DNA of 64,000 bases from Candidatus Aminicenantota bacterium (GTDB lineage: Bacteria > Acidobacteriota > Aminicenantia > Aminicenantales > Aminicenantaceae): assembly GCA_014727835.1 (NCBI GenBank), contig WJMT01000070.1, forward strand, positions 79,464 through 143,463, in the 5' to 3' direction. The notes under the pieces were generated by a model. That model ran no database searches. It was not told the DNA's origin and worked only from the letters and a program-made list of their open reading frames with translations. A program made the position numbers and the translations under genes. This document shows positions 60,489 through 64,000 of this stretch, piece after piece (position 1 is the first letter of the stretch; every line of letters begins with the position of its first letter).

Positions 60489-61535
60489 ATGGAAGGAATT
60501 GTAGGCTATGGAGCCTATATACCAAGAAACAGAATCAAAGTCGAAGAGATCGCTAAAGTGTGGGGTGCTGATGCGCCAAGCTACAAAAAAGGGCTGATGC
60601 TGGAAGAAAAATCAGTCCCTTCTCCTGATCAGGACACCATAACCATGTCCGTGGAGGCGTCCAAAAACGCATTGAAAAGAGCAGGGATCGATCCTATTGA
60701 TATTGGGGCGGTATATATCGGATCTGAATCTCATCCTTATGCGGTGAAACCCAGCGGAACAGTTCTTGCTGAAGCTTTGGGTGCAACGCCCGAAGTTCAC
60801 ACCGCTGATTTTGAGTTTGCCTGCAAAGCAGGAACTGAGGGAATGTTCGTGGCCTTGAATTTGGTCAAATCAGGAGCGGTGAAATACGGACTGGGAGTGG
60901 GAGCAGATACATCTCAGGGAGCTCCTGGTGATGCTCTGGAGTACTCTGCTGCAGCAGGAGCCGCGGCCTTTGTTTTTGGAAAAAAGAATGTGGTGGCTGA
61001 AGTCCTGGATACCTACGCTTATATGACGGACACTCCTGATTTTTGGAGGAGAGAATACGAATATTACCCCCAGCACGGCGGACGGTTTACCGGAGAACCT
61101 GCCTACTTCAAACATGTGACTGGAGCTGCAAGGGGCCTCATGAAAAAAGCAGGTATGAAGCCCCAAGATTTCAGTTATGTGATCTTTCATCAGCCCAATG
61201 GAAAGTTCCCCTTTAAGGCTGGACGAAAATTGGGATTTTCAAAGCCTCAGATCGAACCCGGCTGGCTGGTCAATAAACTGGGAAACACCTATTCCGGCTC
61301 TTCTCCACTGGGATTGACTTCCACACTGGATATAGCCAAGCCAGGTGATCACATTCTCTTGATTTCCTATGGATCTGGTGCTGGAAGTGATGGTTTCATT
61401 TTAAAAGTCACCTCTAGAATCGAAGACGTGAGGAATCTGGCTCCGTTGACCAGGGACATTCTTGATCAAAACAAGAATTATCTTGAGTACGGCGAATACG
61501 CTAAATTTAGAGAAAAAATCAGGAAAGCAGACTAG
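60489..61535 (+). CDS. Archaeal-type hydroxymethylglutaryl-CoA synthase family protein
   Basis: 348 residues of the thiolase-fold HMGCS family in its short archaeal form. GIVGYGAYIPRNRI opens the protein, and the nucleophile cysteine sits in TADFEFACKAGTEGM (about residue 112); further motifs are YSAAAGAAAFVFG, VIFHQPNGKFPFK (catalytic His) and SYGSGAGSDGF. It condenses acetyl-CoA with acetoacetyl-CoA, or catalyses a related reaction. GGGAGG precedes ATG 60489; the upstream frame from 60450 is not needed. Followed by thiolase and DUF35 genes, the same trio that forms a complex in methanogens. Confidence 0.92.
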   Translation: MEGIVGYGAYIPRNRIKVEEIAKVWGADAPSYKKGLMLEEKSVPSPDQDTITMSVEASKNALKRAGIDPIDIGAVYIGSESHPYAVKPSGTVLAEALGATPEVHTADFEFACKAGTEGMFVALNLVKSGAVKYGLGVGADTSQGAPGDALEYSAAAGAAAFVFGKKNVVAEVLDTYAYMTDTPDFWRREYEYYPQHGGRFTGEPAYFKHVTGAARGLMKKAGMKPQDFSYVIFHQPNGKFPFKAGRKLGFSKPQIEPGWLVNKLGNTYSGSSPLGLTSTLDIAKPGDHILLISYGSGAGSDGFILKVTSRIEDVRNLAPLTRDILDQNKNYLEYGEYAKFREKIRKAD

Positions 61536-61544
61536 GAGGATAAA

Positions 61545-62702
61545 ATGAGAGATGTGGCAGTCATAGGAATTGGAATGACAAAATGGGGAGAACTGTGGGA
61601 GAAATCCCTGAGAGATATTTATGTGGAAACCGCTCTGATGGCCATCGAAGATGCTGGAGTCGATCATATAGACTCCATGTACATCGGATCTATGTCTTCA
61701 GGAATATTTGTGGGACAGGAACACATCGCCTCCCTTCTTGCTGACTATCTCGGCACAAGTCCTGTTCCTTCGGCCAGAGTAGAGACAGCCTGTGCGTCAG
61801 GCGGACTGGCCCTGAGGATGGGATTCATGGAAGTGGCCAGTGGAATGAATGATATTGTTCTGGTCAGCGGGATTGAAAAAATGACTGATGTGGGTGGAGA
61901 TAAAGCCACATATGCGCTGGGAACCGCTGCAGACCAGGAATATGAATGCTATCACGGAGTGACCTTTCCGGGGCTTTATGCTTTAATGGCGGTCGATCAT
62001 ATGAACAAATACGGAACCACCCGAAAGCAGCTGGCAGAAGTGGCTGTGAAAAATCATAGGAACGGATCCAAGAATCCCCTGGCTCAATTTCCTTTTGAAG
62101 TCACAGTGGATGCTGTCTTGAATTCTGTTCAAGTGGCAGATCCTTTGAGAATACTGGACTGTTCTCCCATTACAGACGGGGCCGCAGCAGCTATCATTTG
62201 CCCCGTTGATATGGCACAAAAATTCAGAGACCATCCTGTAGTCAAAATTCTCGGAAGCGGTCAAGCTACAGATTCCATTGCTCTCAGCCAGAGAAATGAT
62301 ATCAGCTGGCTGGAATCAACCTACAGAGCAGGAAAGGGTGCTTATGAAATGGCAGGAAAAAAGCCCAGTGATATGGATCTGTTTGAGGTCCATGACTGTT
62401 TCACCATTGCAGAGCTCTGTGTTATGGAAGCTCTGGGAATGGTTGAGAAAGGGAAATCCGGGGAAGCCGTAGAAAAAGGCCGGACGGCTGTCAATGGAGA
62501 TATCCCGGTCAATCCCAGCGGAGGATTGAAATCCAAAGGTCATCCGGTGGGAGCCACTGGAATTGCTCAAGTGCTCGAGATTGTCAAGCAGTTAAGGGGA
62601 GAGGCCGGTGAAAGACAGGTCAAAGATGCGCGAACAGGACTCACTCAAAACATGGGAGGCAGTGGTGCCAGCACTGTGGTCCATATATTTGAGAGAGATT
62701 GA
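61545..62702 (+). CDS. Acetyl-CoA [21 protein letters not shown] thiolase (DUF35-associated type)
   Basis: 385 residues. The nucleophile motif [14 protein letters not shown] (Cys about 84), [12 protein letters not shown] and [14 protein letters not shown] match the archaeal/SCP-x branch of thiolases. It would supply acetoacetyl-CoA to the HMG-CoA synthase. AGGAGG precedes the ATG, 9 nt after the synthase stop; the DUF35 gene follows 15 nt later. Confidence 0.93.
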   Translation: MRDVAVIGIGMTKWGELWEKSLRDIYVETALMAIEDAGVDHIDSMYIGSMSSGIFVGQEHIASLLADYLGTSPVPSARVETACASGGLALRMGFMEVASGMNDIVLVSGIEKMTDVGGDKATYALGTAADQEYECYHGVTFPGLYALMAVDHMNKYGTTRKQLAEVAVKNHRNGSKNPLAQFPFEVTVDAVLNSVQVADPLRILDCSPITDGAAAAIICPVDMAQKFRDHPVVKILGSGQATDSIALSQRNDISWLESTYRAGKGAYEMAGKKPSDMDLFEVHDCFTIAELCVMEALGMVEKGKSGEAVEKGRTAVNGDIPVNPSGGLKSKGHPVGATGIAQVLEIVKQLRGEAGERQVKDARTGLTQNMGGSGASTVVHIFERD

Positions 62703-62717
62703 GAAAGGAGATATCAA

Positions 62718-63113
62718 ATGACAACACCATCGAGATATTGGAGAGAAATACCGCAAAGATACAGAGGGGAAGCCAACAGCTGTGAGAAGTGCAAGAAAAA
62801 GTTTTTTCCACCTCGACTGATATGTCCGAAATGCGGGAACAGGGATCTGGCGAAAGCAAAGATTGCGGACAAAGGAAAGGTCCTGAGCTTCACCATCATC
62901 CGAGTTCCTCCCAGTCCGTTTAAAGATCAGGCCCCTTATGCCGTAGGAATCGTTGAGCTTAAGGACGGAGTGAAAATTATGGGACAGATCGTGGAATGTG
63001 ATTTCAAAGACCTAAAGGTGGGATTGCCGGTCAAGATCGAATTCAGAAAGATGTTTAAGGAAGGACATTCAGGGATTCTGTGTTACGGCTATAAATTTGT
63101 TCCTGATTCATAA
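62718..63113 (+). CDS. DUF35 zinc-ribbon/OB-fold protein
   Basis: 131 residues. A zinc ribbon with CEKCKKKFFPPRLICPKCG (two CxxC, about residues 19-37) is joined to an OB fold (GKVLSFTIIRVPPSPFKDQA ...). In Methanothermococcus a DUF35 protein bridges thiolase and HMG-CoA synthase and channels acetoacetyl-CoA; the gene order here implies the same. AAAGGAG precedes the ATG. Confidence 0.94.
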   Translation: MTTPSRYWREIPQRYRGEANSCEKCKKKFFPPRLICPKCGNRDLAKAKIADKGKVLSFTIIRVPPSPFKDQAPYAVGIVELKDGVKIMGQIVECDFKDLKVGLPVKIEFRKMFKEGHSGILCYGYKFVPDS

Positions 63114-63155
63114 AAATTGTTTTTGGAAACCAATTCAACAAATTAAGGAATAAGG

Positions 63156-64000
63156 ATGTTTCGAATCAAAAGTCATATCGACACAAACAGTTCTGAGTAT
63201 AAAAAGAATTATGAGTACATGAACAAAGTGGTCCGGGAGTACAGAGAAAATCTGGCTCGGATCAAAAAAGGAGGACCTGAGAAATACCGGAAACGTCACA
63301 AATCCAGGAAAAAACTATTGGCCAGAGAGCGCCTGGAGAAGCTTTTTGATCGCAACACCCCTTTTCTTGAATTGAGTCCCACTGCAGCCTATGGGATGTA
63401 TGACAACCAGGCTCCGGCAGCCAGTATGGTCACTGGGATCGGAGTCATTCACGGGCGCCAGGTGTTGGTGATCGCAAATGACGCGACTGTTAAAGGCGGG
63501 ACCTATTTTCCCATGACCATCAAGAAACATATCAGAGCTCAGGAAGTGGCCTTGGAAAACCGTCTTCCCTGCATCTATTTGGTCGATTCCGGAGGGATCT
63601 TTCTTCCTCATCAGGCAGGAACATTTCCGGATAAGGAGCATTTCGGCCGCATTTTTTACAATCAAGCCAGGCTTTCAGCACTGGGGATCCCGCAGATCTC
63701 TGTTGTCATGGGTTCGTGCACTGCGGGGGGGGCTTATGTTCCGGCCATGAGTGATGAAACTGTGATTGTCAAGGAACAGGGCACCATTTTTATCGGAGGT
63801 CCTCCTCTGGTCAAAGCAGCCACCGGAGAGGAAGTGACTGATGAAGAATTGGGTGGGGCGGATGTGCACTGCAGAATATCCGGTGTCTCAGATTATTTTG
63901 CCCAGGATGATGAGCATGCATTGAAAATCGCTAGAAACATTGTCGAGACTCTGGATCCTTCTGAAAGGTTCCAGCTTGACTGTCATGAGCCTGAGGACCC
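63156..64000 (+). CDS. Methylcrotonyl-CoA carboxylase-like carboxyltransferase subunit (partial)
   Basis: At least 281 residues, open at the window end. AAGGAATAAGG precedes ATG 63156. [21 protein letters not shown] begins the carboxyltransferase fold (in parts), and [49 protein letters not shown] and [14 protein letters not shown] are close to the methylcrotonyl-CoA carboxylase beta subunit, more so than to propionyl-CoA carboxylase. With biotin and its alpha subunit it carboxylates 3-methylcrotonyl-CoA in leucine breakdown. Placed 42 nt after the DUF35 gene. Confidence 0.9.
   Translation, partial: MFRIKSHIDTNSSEYKKNYEYMNKVVREYRENLARIKKGGPEKYRKRHKSRKKLLARERLEKLFDRNTPFLELSPTAAYGMYDNQAPAASMVTGIGVIHGRQVLVIANDATVKGGTYFPMTIKKHIRAQEVALENRLPCIYLVDSGGIFLPHQAGTFPDKEHFGRIFYNQARLSALGIPQISVVMGSCTAGGAYVPAMSDETVIVKEQGTIFIGGPPLVKAATGEEVTDEELGGADVHCRISGVSDYFAQDDEHALKIARNIVETLDPSERFQLDCHEPED

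Noticed and set aside
1..64000. CRISPR array, prophage, insertion sequence, toxin-antitoxin or defence island
   Set aside because: No direct-repeat array, integrase, transposase, phage structural gene or known defence domain was found on either strand.

Overview
The window is about 43% GC, gene-dense chromosomal DNA from a Gram-negative, probably anaerobic heterotrophic bacterium. A TonB-dependent receptor, lipoprotein signal peptides, an outer-membrane-type barrel and bactofilin point to two membranes. A tungsten/molybdopterin aldehyde ferredoxin oxidoreductase, FeoAB ferrous iron uptake and a PflX-type radical SAM protein point to anoxic life. Secreted peptide- and nucleotide-degrading enzymes, Asp-box propeller proteins and an archaeal-type HMG-CoA synthase module would fit Candidatus Aminicenantes or a related Acidobacteriota-like lineage. 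That placement is inference from gene content; there is no rRNA in the window. Sigma-70 promoters are close to the E. coli consensus and Shine-Dalgarno sites are usually strong. No phage, insertion sequence, CRISPR array or toxin-antitoxin locus is visible; the region reads as ordinary core chromosome with several unusual individual genes.

Layout. 1-5.2 kb: tail of a sensor histidine kinase, a THEP1-like NTPase, a secreted AbgB-like M20 hydrolase with a gamma-glutamyltransferase, and an alpha/beta hydrolase lacking its nucleophile. 5.2-10.2 kb (minus): Asp-box propeller protein and TonB receptor. 10.4-21 kb: alanine/Na+ symporter, lipoprotein 5'-nucleotidase, PhzF, DUF4412-like and PEBP proteins, a HEXXH protease-propeller-barrel fusion, TauE/SafE and a Ste24 protease. 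21-24.3 kb: PAS-GGDEF cyclase, a PurF homologue without the catalytic cysteine, and a 430-nt gap holding a nested inverted repeat. 24.3-31.6 kb: DUF4097-like lipoprotein, DUF3014 protein, radical SAM protein, DedA-like protein, SurE, tRNA-Pro, MerR regulator, Spy-like Gly/Arg-rich protein, RarA and a 57-residue CxxC protein. 31.7-35.6 kb: HD protein, MobB with a duplicated C-terminal module, aldehyde oxidoreductase and MoaD-like carrier, a coherent tungsto/molybdo-enzyme module. 35.6-44.6 kb: aldehyde dehydrogenase, PspC, deoxynucleoside kinase, panBCD, guaB and secA. 44.7-54.6 kb: feoAB, a kynureninase-like enzyme, an FHA-GAF-PP2C phosphatase, uvrBC and a CsgG-like lipoprotein. 54.7-60.3 kb: bactofilin, tRNA-Gly, a LplA/LipM-like protein, an unknown protein, and an ECF sigma/anti-sigma operon with three envelope genes. 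60.4-64 kb: HMG-CoA synthase, thiolase, DUF35 protein and the start of a methylcrotonyl-CoA carboxylase-like subunit, behind a promoter overlapped by a perfect palindrome.

How it fits together: secreted hydrolases and importers feed amino acids and nucleosides inwards; aldehyde oxidoreductase with its cofactor genes and the HMG-CoA/carboxylase cluster handle aldehydes and branched-chain acyl-CoA; the ECF operon has its own matching promoter. Four genes (uvrB, the FHA phosphatase, the Ste24 protease and the deoxynucleoside kinase) have a -10 box 7-13 nt before the start codon and mostly no Shine-Dalgarno, suggesting leaderless or near-leaderless messages.
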